64,000 nt of DNA, from positions 62,001 through 126,000 of the forward strand of contig JBEBFY010000004.1 in assembly GCA_040081715.1 (NCBI GenBank). Direction: 5' to 3'. Origin of the DNA: CANKJK01 sp040081715 (GTDB lineage: Bacteria; Acidobacteriota; Vicinamibacteria; Vicinamibacterales; UBA2999). The notes beneath the pieces were generated by a model, which was not told the DNA's origin, ran no database searches, and saw nothing but the letters and a program-made list of their open reading frames with translations. Made by a program: the position numbers and the translations under genes. Positions 1-8,475 of the stretch are shown piece after piece (positions within the stretch are counted from its first letter, which is position 1; each line of letters begins with the position of its first letter).

Positions 1-306
1 AAAGCAGACATCCCCTGGCACAGGAGGTACTACCGTCGTCTTTCCGTTCTCCATGCAGGGCGTAATCTTGGCCGTAATCACGTCCCCGGAGATGAAGGAG
101 GTGTAGCCCTTCCTCACCTTTCCGTAGGTCGCGTGCTCCGGGTGCGTCAGGCCACCACCTTCAGGCGCAACGGCCCTCATAGGAACGAACGACACCGGCA
201 CTTCATCGGCGAGTAGGCAGCGATCCAGCGGAGGGTTAATCTCAGCGACTGTCCGGGCTGTCGTGAGCACCCATCCTGGTGGAAGCGGCGAGGGCTTCAC
301 ACTCAC
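1..306 (-). CDS. hsdS: Type I restriction enzyme specificity subunit HsdS, 5' part only
   Basis: The first 102 codons are visible and the gene runs off the left edge. It begins GTG at 306-304, overlapping the hsdR stop codon as GTGA, so the two are probably translationally coupled; a second GTG at 300-298 is an alternative start. The protein opens with PLPPGWVLTTARTVAEINPP, the usual HsdS 'P.GW....l.ei.np' opening, followed by FVPM and FISGDVITAKITPCMENGK, typical of the first target-recognition domain. HsdS recognises the DNA target and bridges HsdM and HsdR. The second recognition domain and the spacer helices lie outside the window. Family assignment is firm; target specificity cannot be read. 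Confidence 0.9.
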   Translation of the reverse strand, partial: MSVKPSPLPPGWVLTTARTVAEINPPLDRCLLADEVPVSFVPMRAVAPEGGGLTHPEHATYGKVRKGYTSFISGDVITAKITPCMENGKTTVVPPVPGDVCF

Positions 307-3122
307 GCCGCCAGCCGCTCGTTCAGCTCAGCGAGCAGCGGCTCCAGCCTGTCGCCGAAGATCGCGTGGGCGCGGCCGAGGCTGCCTTGCTGGCCAAACC
401 AGCCTGAAGCAAAGTCGTCCTTCTCGATGCTGAGGCTCGTGGCGATGTGCTCAGCAATGCGCGTCAACCACTCATCCTGTTCCTGCGTAAACGTCGCGCC
501 GCGCTGCTCCTGTTCTCCCATCCAGATGGCGAAGTTCAGGCGCACCTGATCCGCATAGGGAGTCAGCGGGGTCTCCTTCGGCTGAATCGCGTGCCGCACC
601 AACTGCACCAGATCCGCGAGGGGGTCGCCAGGCAGGCGCCGTGCCTCACGGTCGGAAACCCGGGTCGATTCCACGGCTTCGAACGCCCGCCACAGGTACG
701 TGGGTGTGGTGGCCACGGGCGGGCGGGCCAGAGCCTCCTTCAACTGACGCAGTTCCGCCAGGCGCACGCGCAGCGGCCGGGTTCCTGACCAGATCACCTG
801 CAAGGCCGTCAGTTCGTCCTTGTGGGCGGCGATCCACGCCCGGAAGTCGTTGACCTTGGCCCGGGCTTTGTCCAGCGCTGCCGCGTCAAAGCCGGCTAGG
901 AGCACTTCGTCGAGCGTGTGCCGGTCAACCACCTGCTCGTTCTGCTGGCGGATCTCCAGGATGCGCCGACGGAGTGCCGCCTTCATGAGAGGGGTGGTGG
1001 CCTCCTGTCTGGCCGCGTCGCTGCCGGAATCGGGATCGCAAGCCGCAAGCAGGCCGTGGGCAAGGTCGGAGAGCGATTTGCCTTCGGCCATCCGTTGAAG
1101 CTCGACGAGCTGGCCTGGCGTGAACTCCCGCTGCAGGCGCGCGAGCCGGCCGGCGAGCGTAGTCAGGGCGTCCTCGTCCGTTCCACCCTGCGCGACATAG
1201 TTGAAGAGTTCCTCAAGGGATGCGGATGGCTGCCGGTTCAGCGTGTGGGAATCGGTCTTGTCCTGCTCGCAGACACCGACGGCGTCCACGATGATGAAGC
1301 GGTCCTTGGTCGTGGCCAACGGGGTGACAGCACGCAGCTTGTCGGGCGAGATCACCCGCACGCCGCGCCCCTTCATCTGCTCGAAGAAGCCGAGTGACCT
1401 CACGTTCCGCATGAAGAACACGCACTCGATCGGCTTCACGTCAGTGCCGGTGGAAATCATGTCCACGGTGACGGCGATGCGTGGATAGAAGAGGTTGCGG
1501 AAGTTGGCCAGAATTTCGTCGGGCGTGAGGCTGGAGGTCTTCACCCACTCGGTCACCTCCGAAGAGGTGCCATCGTCGTTCGTGACGACCTTCGTCACCT
1601 TGGTGAATCCGGTCCGGTAGGTGATCTTCTGGCAGAAGTCGTTGCCTTCCGCAAAAACCTCGCGCGCCAGCCGGACGATGTCGTCCGCGTGGGAGTCATC
1701 CTTGGCGAAGATCAGCGTCTTGGGCACCTGCATGAGGCCCGTCTCCGGGTCCCGCCGGTCCGGAAAGGCGTCCGGCAGCACGCGGTCGCGGAACTGCTGC
1801 AGCACCGTCCGGATCTGGCTCTCGTTCACCACGTCGCGGTCCAACTGGTTGGCCGTGTAGGTGAGGTCCTGGCTCAGTAGCTCCAGCCGCTCGGAACGCG
1901 TCAGCTTGTGTCGCTTGTCGACGTAGACGCCCGTCTCGCCAGCCTCGATGGTGGCGCCCTGGCCGGTGATGCGCGTCCGGATGCGGTAGACGTCGAAGTC
2001 CACGTTCACGCCGTCCACGACCGCCTCGTCGTGGCCGTACTGCATCACAAGGTTCTGCTTGAAGAAGCCGATGGTCTTCCCGGCAGGTGTGGCGGTCAGG
2101 CCCACGAGGAACGCGTCGAAGTAGAGCAGCACCTGGCTCCAGAGCTCGTAGATGGAGCGGTGGCACTCGTCCACAATCACGATGTCGAAGAACTCGGGCG
2201 GGATGCCGGCGTTGTAGACCACATCCGGCGGTGCGCCCTTCCACGGGCGAGGAGAGTCGAAGGCAGAACCGTCTTCGTTGCCGGGGTCAAACTCCGCCTC
2301 GCCCTTCAGCATCGAGTAGAGGCGCTGGATGGTGGTGATCACCACCTTGGCGGCCGGATTGATGGCGTTGGTCTTCAGCCGCTGGACGGTGTACAGCTCC
2401 GGAAACTTGCGGGTGTCGTCCGGCGGCTCGAAGTTGTTGAACTCGTCCTCGGTCTGCTTGCCCAGGTTGCCTCGATCCACCAGGAACAGGATCCGCTTGG
2501 CGCCACCGAACTTCAGCAGCCGGTAGGCCGCGTTGACGGCCGTGAATGTCTTGCCGGAACCGGTGGCCATCTGAATGAGGGCGCGCGGGTCGCCCTTCTT
2601 CAGCGAGGCCTCTAGCCGCTCAATGGCCAGCCCCTGTTTTTCCCACAGCCGTCCCTTGTCGAGGTCGGGCAGGTGCTTCAATCGTTCCCGGAAGGAGGCC
2701 TCTTGCGACAGCCATTCGGCCATCGTCTCCGGCCGGGCCGGGCTGAACACTTCTCGGCTTCGCGGCGTCGGGTCCAGGCCGTTCGTGAAGTAGGTGACCT
2801 CGCCGTTCGACTCGAAGAGGAAGGGGAGGGGGCGTCGATGGGCGGGGAGGTTGTCCGGGAGGCCGGCGGCGTACTTCGCAGTCTGAGCCTCGACGCCGGA
2901 GAGGGTTCCTTCGGCCTTGGCTTCCAGGGCACCGGCAGCCCTGCGGTCCACATAGAGGAGGTAGTCAGCGGCGCCGAAGCCGGTCTTCATCGGGAACTCG
3001 CGCACGGCGATGCCGCGTCCGGCGGTCAAGTCCAAGTCGTCGCGGTCCTGCACCAGCCAGCCCGCTGCGATGAGCGTGGCGTCGATGAGTTGTCGGGCCT
3101 TCTGTTCTGGGGTTTCGGGCAT
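303..3122 (-). CDS. hsdR: Type I restriction enzyme endonuclease/translocase subunit HsdR
   Basis: This 939-residue protein is the ATP-dependent motor and nuclease of a type I restriction-modification complex. Near residues 50-70 is a PD-(D/E)XK nuclease core (ADYLLYVDRR then ALEAKAEG). The helicase part carries Walker A (QMATGSGKTFTAVN, near 185), the DEAD-box variant DECHRS, and motif VI (FFEQMKGRGVRVI). Length and domain order fit EcoEI-type HsdR. The ATG at 3122 has a weak GGTGG upstream and lies 12 bp past a strong stem-loop (3134-3166). hsdS follows directly with a 4-bp overlap. No hsdM lies upstream; it may be downstream of hsdS outside the window. All core motifs look intact. Confidence 0.95.
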   Translation of the reverse strand: MPETPEQKARQLIDATLIAAGWLVQDRDDLDLTAGRGIAVREFPMKTGFGAADYLLYVDRRAAGALEAKAEGTLSGVEAQTAKYAAGLPDNLPAHRRPLPFLFESNGEVTYFTNGLDPTPRSREVFSPARPETMAEWLSQEASFRERLKHLPDLDKGRLWEKQGLAIERLEASLKKGDPRALIQMATGSGKTFTAVNAAYRLLKFGGAKRILFLVDRGNLGKQTEDEFNNFEPPDDTRKFPELYTVQRLKTNAINPAAKVVITTIQRLYSMLKGEAEFDPGNEDGSAFDSPRPWKGAPPDVVYNAGIPPEFFDIVIVDECHRSIYELWSQVLLYFDAFLVGLTATPAGKTIGFFKQNLVMQYGHDEAVVDGVNVDFDVYRIRTRITGQGATIEAGETGVYVDKRHKLTRSERLELLSQDLTYTANQLDRDVVNESQIRTVLQQFRDRVLPDAFPDRRDPETGLMQVPKTLIFAKDDSHADDIVRLAREVFAEGNDFCQKITYRTGFTKVTKVVTNDDGTSSEVTEWVKTSSLTPDEILANFRNLFYPRIAVTVDMISTGTDVKPIECVFFMRNVRSLGFFEQMKGRGVRVISPDKLRAVTPLATTKDRFIIVDAVGVCEQDKTDSHTLNRQPSASLEELFNYVAQGGTDEDALTTLAGRLARLQREFTPGQLVELQRMAEGKSLSDLAHGLLAACDPDSGSDAARQEATTPLMKAALRRRILEIRQQNEQVVDRHTLDEVLLAGFDAAALDKARAKVNDFRAWIAAHKDELTALQVIWSGTRPLRVRLAELRQLKEALARPPVATTPTYLWRAFEAVESTRVSDREARRLPGDPLADLVQLVRHAIQPKETPLTPYADQVRLNFAIWMGEQEQRGATFTQEQDEWLTRIAEHIATSLSIEKDDFASGWFGQQGSLGRAHAIFGDRLEPLLAELNERLAA

Positions 3123-3133
3123 CCACCGTTTCC

Positions 3134-3166
3134 GGGCCTATCAGTCTAGACCGGACTGAGAGGCCC
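3134..3166. terminator. Strong stem-loop between the DUF3185 gene and hsdR
   Basis: The arms GGGCCTATCAGTC (3134-3146) and GACTGAGAGGCCC (3154-3166) form a 13-bp stem with one mismatch and a 7-nt loop. It sits after the DUF3185 stop and 12 bp before the hsdR start, on the same strand as both. There is no clear U-run, so it could terminate upstream transcription or damp hsdR translation. Confidence 0.5.
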
Positions 3167-3187
3167 AGGCCCGGGGGGAGTTCGAGA

Positions 3188-3412
3188 CTACGCGCGCGAC
3201 CGGCCGCCTGCGAGCAGGAGCATCGCGCCGCCGGCTACGGCCACAATCCCGAGCAGGGGAGGAATGAAGACCGTCCGCTGGCGATCGGCGGTGGCGTGGA
3301 TTGGGCCAATGTCGAGCACCGTTTCGCGACTCGTGTAGGTGATGCCCCCATACAGGAGTCCCGCCACACCGAGCACGATCAAGATAATCCCTGCGATACC
3401 GCGTCCGTTCAT
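3188..3412 (-). CDS. Small DUF3185-family membrane protein
   Basis: A 74-residue protein with two predicted membrane segments (about residues 5-22, GIAGIILIVLGVAGLLYGG, and 48-66, IPPLLGIVAVAGGAMLLL) joined by a loop with ITYTSRETVLDIGPIHATA. This pattern of glycine-rich helix, GGI-Y motif, charged D-GP loop and second helix fits DUF3185, a family of short inner-membrane proteins of unknown function. The chosen ATG (3412) is preceded by GAGGA at good spacing, which favours it over the upstream ATG at 3466. It is transcribed toward hsdR but separated from it by a hairpin, so functional linkage is doubtful. Confidence 0.75.
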   Translation of the reverse strand: MNGRGIAGIILIVLGVAGLLYGGITYTSRETVLDIGPIHATADRQRTVFIPPLLGIVAVAGGAMLLLAGGRSRA

Positions 3413-3589
3413 GGGGTCCTCACCAGGTGAGGATGCCGTACGGACAGGTCCCAGGTATGTGCACAAGCGGACAGGGGTGCCTGGTCAGCCCATGGGGCCT
3501 CCGGATGTCTACATCCCTGATTTCCCTTACACGGCCGATACGGTCCATGGAGTGGGATACAGTCAGCGCCATTCTGGAGGGTGTTTGAC

Positions 3590-6433
3590 ATGACTAAGCT
3601 TCTGACTCGGTTGGCGTATGGGTGCCTCCTGGTTCTCCTGTCGGCCGCATCGGCGGCGGCCCAGAGTTCCATCGCAGGCGTGGTGACCGACGGCACGGGC
3701 GCGGTGCTGCCTGGCGTCGTGGTTGAAGCGCGGAGTCCTGTGCTCATCGAGCAGGTCAAGACGGGTGTGACCGACGGGCAGGGGCAATACCGCATCGTGG
3801 ATCTCCGGCCGGGGACCTACGCGGTCACGTTCAGCCTTGCCGGATTCAGCAACGTCCTCCGTGACGGCATCACCCTCGAGAGCAATTTCGTCGCCAAGAT
3901 CGACGCCGTCCTCAAGATTGGTTCGATCGAAGAGACCATCACGGTCACCGGCGCGGCACCGGTGGTCGATGTGCAGAGTTCGCAGCGCCGGGAGGTCCTC
4001 ACCAGCGAGGTGATGGATACGCTGCCGACCGGTCGGACCTTTTCCACGCTGGCCAAGGCGCTGCCCGCCGTGGCCGGGCAGGCGGCCGACGTCGGCGGCT
4101 CCACGTCGTCGGAGTTCCGAGGAGGCGTATCGGCGTACGGCGGACCAGGTGAGCAGATTCTGATCGACGGCATGAGCATGTCACCGGGCCAGGGCGACGG
4201 CAGCCAGACGGTCCTGTTCCTGAACCATGGGAACGTCCAGGAGTACGTCTATCAGATCAACGGCGCATCCGCGGAGTTCCAGACGGGCGGTGTCCAGATC
4301 AGCATGATCCCCAAGACCGGCGGCAACCGGTTCGCCGGCACGGGCGTGGCCATCTACTCGAACAAGTCCCTCCAGACCCTCAACGCCTCGGCGGAGCAGC
4401 TGGCGGCGGGACTGCCGGCCAGTCCCGGGATTGAGAACATCTACGACCTCAATATCAGCCTGGGTGGGCCGGTGATGAAGGACCGGGTCTGGTTCTTCGC
4501 CTCCTATCGCCGGTGGGCCGCCAATCCGCGCATGCCGATGCTGCACGACGGAAAGCTCGGCCCCGCCGGCACCCAGCTGATCGACAAGAACCTCAATACG
4601 TCCACGGGCGTGCGGTTCACCACGCAGGTCACGCCGAGGAACAAGGTCACCGTCTACTACGACAGCGTGCCCCGCATTGAGTACTACAACAACGTGGCGC
4701 CGGAGCGGCGTCCCGAGGCCACCGGCGTCGCCAAGCCGAAGCTGAGCTACGTGGCCCAGTTGAAGTGGACCTCGCCCATCTCCAACACGCTGCTCGCGGA
4801 AGCCGGCTGGTCCGGCAACTTCCGGGGCTATCGCGGGACGTTTCAGCCGGAGACGCGGGACGCGTCCCAGTATCCACCCTACGGCGACATCGCGAAGTTC
4901 GAGGTGCTGACCAATACCTCCTACAACAACATCACCAACGAGTGGTACAACCCGTTCTGGAAGCATCAGAGCATGGCGTCGCTCTCCTACGTCACCGGCG
5001 CCCACGCGCTCAAGGGCGGCGTGCAGTACGGCAAGGGCTGGAGCTTCTCCGAGGGCACGTCGAATGGCGACATCCTGCAGCGCTACCGCGGCGGCGTGCC
5101 GTTCTCCGTGGACGCGCTCGCCACGCCACTCTACTGGCGTTCGGAGATCGACATGGACATGGGCGTGTTTCTGCAGGACACGTGGACCATCAAACGGCTG
5201 ACGATGAATCCTGGCGTCCGCGTGGATAAGTTCGTGGGCTCCGTGCCGGCGCAGTCGATGCACGCCGGGCGATTCCTGCCCGCGCGCAGCTTCGCGCCCA
5301 TCGAGAACCTGCCGAACTGGACAGACGTCTCGCTGCGATTTGGCGCGGCGTATGACCTGTTCGGCAACGGCCGGACGGCCCTCAAGGGCAGTGCCGGACG
5401 CTATGTGGCCTCGGAGTCGGTGTCGTTCCAGACACGCTACAACCCTTCCACGTCAGCCGGAGCCGGCATCACCGGAGACCCGCGCGACTGGACGGACCGG
5501 AACGGCGATGACATCGCGCAGGACAGCGAAATCGGTCCGTCGCGCAACGCCGCCTTTGGCACCCGGCAGACCAGCAAGGCCGACCCGGATCTCAAGCGTG
5601 GCTACGACCTGCTCTACAACCTGACCCTTGAGCAGGAGCTGGCGGACAACTTCGGCGTCCTCGTCAGCTACAACCATCGGGACGTCAAGAATCTGCTCTT
5701 CACGGACAACCTGGCCTACAGCGCCAGCGACTACGAGAAGCTCGAGGTTGCGGACCCTCGTGGCAATGGCCAGATGCTGCCCGTGTATCAGATCATTCCC
5801 GGCCGCGTGCTGCCCACCGACAACCTCGACACCAACTCCGACTCCAACTCGCGGTGGTACCGCGGCGTGGACCTCGTGGTGCACGGCCGCTTCAAGAACG
5901 GCGCGTCGTTCTCCGGCGGCACGTCCACGGGGCGGGTCCTGCAGCGCACCTGCGAGGTCGAGAATCCCAACGCCCTGCGCTTCTGCGACACCAGCGAGTT
6001 CGATGTGCCGTTCCAGACCTCGCTGAAGGTCTCAGGCTCCTACCCGCTGCCCTGGCTGGGAACGCGAATCAGCGCCGTGCTGCAGAGCGTACCAGGGCAG
6101 GTGCCGGGCACGACCGGGGGCGGCACGGGCGAGCAGGTCGTCAACTACACCGTGACGCGGACGCAGTTGCCGGCGCTCTCCACCGCCTCGTCGGTGGTGG
6201 TGCGGCTCAACGAACCGGGCACCGTGTTCATCGATCGGATCAACTCCCTGGACCTGAACTTCTCCGCGAACGTCAAGGCGGGCCGCCTGTCGCTGAAGCC
6301 GCAGATCGAAGTGTTCAACGTGTTGAATATGAATCCGGTGCTGCAGGTGACGACGCAGTTTCCGATTCAGGGCCGGCCACAGCAGATTCTTCAGGGTCGC
6401 CTGATGCGCCTCGGGATGCAGGTGGAGTTCTGA
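3590..6433 (+). CDS. TonB-dependent receptor with carboxypeptidase-regulatory domain (Oar-like)
   Basis: A 947-residue outer-membrane protein. The ATG at 3590 follows GGAGG (3576-3580) and is preferred to the in-frame GTG at 3581. A signal peptide (ACGCLLVLL-type core, actual GCLLVLLSAASAAAQ) ends near residue 25. Next come a CarboxypepD_reg-like beta-sandwich (SSIAGVVTDGTGAVLPGVVV ... GTYAVTFSLAGFSN, about 27-110), a TonB plug region (ETITVTGAAPVVDV, ILIDGMSMSPG) and a long beta-barrel ending in an aromatic residue (LGMQVEF). Such receptors are numerous in Acidobacteria and are thought to import large substrates or act in surface adhesion. The ligand cannot be inferred; no SusD-like partner is adjacent. 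Confidence 0.9.
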   Translation: MTKLLTRLAYGCLLVLLSAASAAAQSSIAGVVTDGTGAVLPGVVVEARSPVLIEQVKTGVTDGQGQYRIVDLRPGTYAVTFSLAGFSNVLRDGITLESNFVAKIDAVLKIGSIEETITVTGAAPVVDVQSSQRREVLTSEVMDTLPTGRTFSTLAKALPAVAGQAADVGGSTSSEFRGGVSAYGGPGEQILIDGMSMSPGQGDGSQTVLFLNHGNVQEYVYQINGASAEFQTGGVQISMIPKTGGNRFAGTGVAIYSNKSLQTLNASAEQLAAGLPASPGIENIYDLNISLGGPVMKDRVWFFASYRRWAANPRMPMLHDGKLGPAGTQLIDKNLNTSTGVRFTTQVTPRNKVTVYYDSVPRIEYYNNVAPERRPEATGVAKPKLSYVAQLKWTSPISNTLLAEAGWSGNFRGYRGTFQPETRDASQYPPYGDIAKFEVLTNTSYNNITNEWYNPFWKHQSMASLSYVTGAHALKGGVQYGKGWSFSEGTSNGDILQRYRGGVPFSVDALATPLYWRSEIDMDMGVFLQDTWTIKRLTMNPGVRVDKFVGSVPAQSMHAGRFLPARSFAPIENLPNWTDVSLRFGAAYDLFGNGRTALKGSAGRYVASESVSFQTRYNPSTSAGAGITGDPRDWTDRNGDDIAQDSEIGPSRNAAFGTRQTSKADPDLKRGYDLLYNLTLEQELADNFGVLVSYNHRDVKNLLFTDNLAYSASDYEKLEVADPRGNGQMLPVYQIIPGRVLPTDNLDTNSDSNSRWYRGVDLVVHGRFKNGASFSGGTSTGRVLQRTCEVENPNALRFCDTSEFDVPFQTSLKVSGSYPLPWLGTRISAVLQSVPGQVPGTTGGGTGEQVVNYTVTRTQLPALSTASSVVVRLNEPGTVFIDRINSLDLNFSANVKAGRLSLKPQIEVFNVLNMNPVLQVTTQFPIQGRPQQILQGRLMRLGMQVEF

Positions 6434-6509
6434 TCACGGCTGAGGGCTGACGGTCATCCGGCCTGCGGGCGTTCTGTCGGCAGCCCTGCAGGAGGACAAG
6501 ATAAGGGAC

Positions 6510-6537
6510 GGGCCTGGTGTCGCGCGGCGCCAGGCCC
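6510..6537. terminator. GC-rich hairpin downstream of the TonB-dependent receptor
   Basis: GGGCCTGG (6510-6517) pairs perfectly with CCAGGCCC (6530-6537) across a 12-nt loop, 77 bp past the receptor stop codon. There is no U-tract. It is a plausible transcription end in the otherwise gene-free stretch 6434-6660. Confidence 0.4.
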
Positions 6538-6660
6538 GATGTGTGTACGCCGCGCCTGGGCCCCGCCGGCCCGATGCCGTCCTCGTGTCGAGTGCGGTAT
6601 CGTGCTTGAACGGCGCTGGTGAGGGCGCTGGAAGACCATGACCCGGGGAGGACAGCAACG

Positions 6661-7248
6661 GTGACGCCGGAAAAGGTCTGGCGCGGCAGGCGCGACGAGG
6701 AACTGCTCGACGCGGCCAGCCGCCTGCACGACTACTACGAAGACGGGCAGTGGGCCATCCTGTCGGAGATGGCCCGGCGCGGGCTGCTGATGCCGAATGG
6801 CGAGGCGCCGCAGGTGCCCGAACGCCCGCAGCCCGTGGTGTCGGCGGTGGCGACGGCCAATGTGCCGGCCGGGACGACGGCGCCGGGCGGGCACCCGGAC
6901 GCGCACGGCAGCCTCGGGCTCTGGCCACCAGGCCAGGCGATGACGCGTGTCTGGCGCGGCGAGTTCTCACTGGCGATGACCTACTGGGGCTTTGCCCAGT
7001 GTGGCGGCCTTATCCTGGCGATACCGCAGCTCGGCCTTCGAGTGATGGGCCTGAACACCGCCGCGCAACTCGTGGACGGCGTGGCGTTCGCCTATTCAGT
7101 TGTCGTCATCGTCGGCATCTGGCGCAGCGCAGGCCGCTACCCCGGGAACCCCGTCTGGGCGCACCTGGCACGCCTGGCCACGCTCATGCCGCTGGTCGTG
7201 GCGCTGCTCACGATGCTGGGGCAGGGGCCGGGGCCGGGGCCGGGATAG
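6661..7248 (+). CDS. Hypothetical membrane protein
   Basis: A 195-residue protein starting at GTG 6661, preceded by GGGGAGGA at about 8 nt, which is better than the upstream in-frame ATG at 6619. The N-terminal third is soluble (VWRGRRDEELLDAASRLHDY), then a proline/glycine-rich linker, then three predicted membrane segments (near TYWGFAQCGGLILAIPQLGL, VAFAYSVVVIVGIW and LATLMPLVVALLTML). The tail encodes Gly-Pro repeats from tandem ggggcc units (about 7221-7243). The next gene begins 3 bp after its stop, so they are probably cotranscribed. I do not recognise a family; a small membrane-associated protein is all that can be said. Confidence 0.6.
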   Translation: MTPEKVWRGRRDEELLDAASRLHDYYEDGQWAILSEMARRGLLMPNGEAPQVPERPQPVVSAVATANVPAGTTAPGGHPDAHGSLGLWPPGQAMTRVWRGEFSLAMTYWGFAQCGGLILAIPQLGLRVMGLNTAAQLVDGVAFAYSVVVIVGIWRSAGRYPGNPVWAHLARLATLMPLVVALLTMLGQGPGPGPG

Positions 7249-7251
7249 CGC

Positions 7252-8379
7252 GTGACCTCGGCCCAGACGCACAGCCGCGTCGCGTTTCTGGATCTCGCAC
7301 GCCTGATCGCGACGCTGATGATGGTGCAGGGACACACCACCGATGCCCTGCTGGGGGCCGCCTATCGGAGCGGCCTCGGGTTCGAGATCTGGGGCGTTAT
7401 CCGCGGCATGACCTCGCCGACGTTCCTCTTTGTCTCTGGCTGTGTCTTCGGCGTGGTGACGGTCCGTCAACTGGGACAGGTCCACTTCCGCGAGGCCGCT
7501 CTCCGCCGTCTGCGGCGGTTCGGGTTCTTCCTGCTGCTGGGCTACGCCCTCCACTTTCCCAAGGCCAACCTGCCAGAGTTCCTGGCGATGAACCAGGGAG
7601 AGTGGCGCGTGTTCCTGGCGATCGACACGCTGCAGTGCATTGCCGTCTCGCTCGGCATCCTGCAGGTGGCGGCACTGCTCGTGCACAGCCGCCGGGCGTT
7701 CGTGTCGGCGGCGGTCGGCCTGGCCATCGGAGCCTGGGCGCTGGCGCCTGTCGTGTGGTGGTATGCGGGTGGACTCGGCCTTCCCGAGTCGCTGGTCGCA
7801 TATCTCTCGCCCGCTGTCAGTTCGCTCTTTCCGCTCTTTCCCTGGGTGAGTTACGTGGCCCTCGGTGCCGCCGTTGGAGCCATGTCCGGATCCACGGTCG
7901 AGCTCGCCAGGCCGCTGCGCCAACTGGCGCCACTCGGCGTCCTGCTGGTGGCCTGTGCGGTGGGTGTGCGCGCCCTCGGGCTGGAGTCCGAGGCCGTCAG
8001 CGCCCTCAGTGCCGCCAGGCCCAGTCAGGTGCTCCTGCAGATTGGTGCCGTCTGCCTGCTGCTGTCGGCCCTGGTGCTGGTGAGTGCGACGATTCGCCAC
8101 GGCCGGCTGGCTGCCGTGGCGAGCGTGGCCCAGGAATCCCTGCTGATCTACGTCGTCCACCTGTGCGTCGTATACGGCTCGCCGTGGAACGACGGCCTCC
8201 GCCACGCGTTGGGCGCCACGCTCTCGCCGCTGGCTGTCGCCTCCATCGTTGTCGTGATGTGGGTGTCGATGGGCGCGCTGGCCACTCTGTGGGTCCGCTG
8301 GAAGCGCGTGCGGCCCCACGAAGCGCGTGTAGCCCGCAACGTGACGCTCGGCCTCCTGCTGCTGCTTCTGCTCGTGTAG
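7252..8379 (+). CDS. Multi-pass acyltransferase-type membrane protein (DUF1624/OpgC-like)
   Basis: A 375-residue protein with about ten hydrophobic segments. It begins SRVAFLDLARLIATLMMVQG, close to the 'R...lD..Rg.ali.m...h' opening of the acyltransferase-3 / heparan-alpha-glucosaminide N-acetyltransferase superfamily. SPTFLFVSGC matches the conserved 'p.F.f.sG' second-helix motif, and YVVHLCVVYGSPW near the end fits the last-helix region. Members transfer acyl groups from the cytoplasm to sugars at the membrane. The substrate is unknown. Start GTG 7252 lies 3 bp after the previous stop. It converges on phoR with a hairpin between. Confidence 0.7.
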   Translation: MTSAQTHSRVAFLDLARLIATLMMVQGHTTDALLGAAYRSGLGFEIWGVIRGMTSPTFLFVSGCVFGVVTVRQLGQVHFREAALRRLRRFGFFLLLGYALHFPKANLPEFLAMNQGEWRVFLAIDTLQCIAVSLGILQVAALLVHSRRAFVSAAVGLAIGAWALAPVVWWYAGGLGLPESLVAYLSPAVSSLFPLFPWVSYVALGAAVGAMSGSTVELARPLRQLAPLGVLLVACAVGVRALGLESEAVSALSAARPSQVLLQIGAVCLLLSALVLVSATIRHGRLAAVASVAQESLLIYVVHLCVVYGSPWNDGLRHALGATLSPLAVASIVVVMWVSMGALATLWVRWKRVRPHEARVARNVTLGLLLLLLLV

Positions 8380-8456
8380 CTGCGCCGGCCAGGCCGCCCG
8401 GTCCTTCGGCGGCCGGGGTGATCTCACGCGACTGACTCGTCATCTGGCGAGGTCAA

Positions 8457-8474
8457 GGCTCACCGAAGTGAGCC
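8457..8474. terminator. Bidirectional terminator hairpin between convergent genes
   Basis: GGCTCAC (8457-8463), loop CGAA, GTGAGCC (8468-8474) form a perfect 7-bp stem with a stable tetraloop. It lies between the plus-strand acyltransferase (ends 8379) and the minus-strand phoR (its stop ends at 8476), where a shared terminator is expected. Confidence 0.55.
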
Positions 8475-8475
8475 G

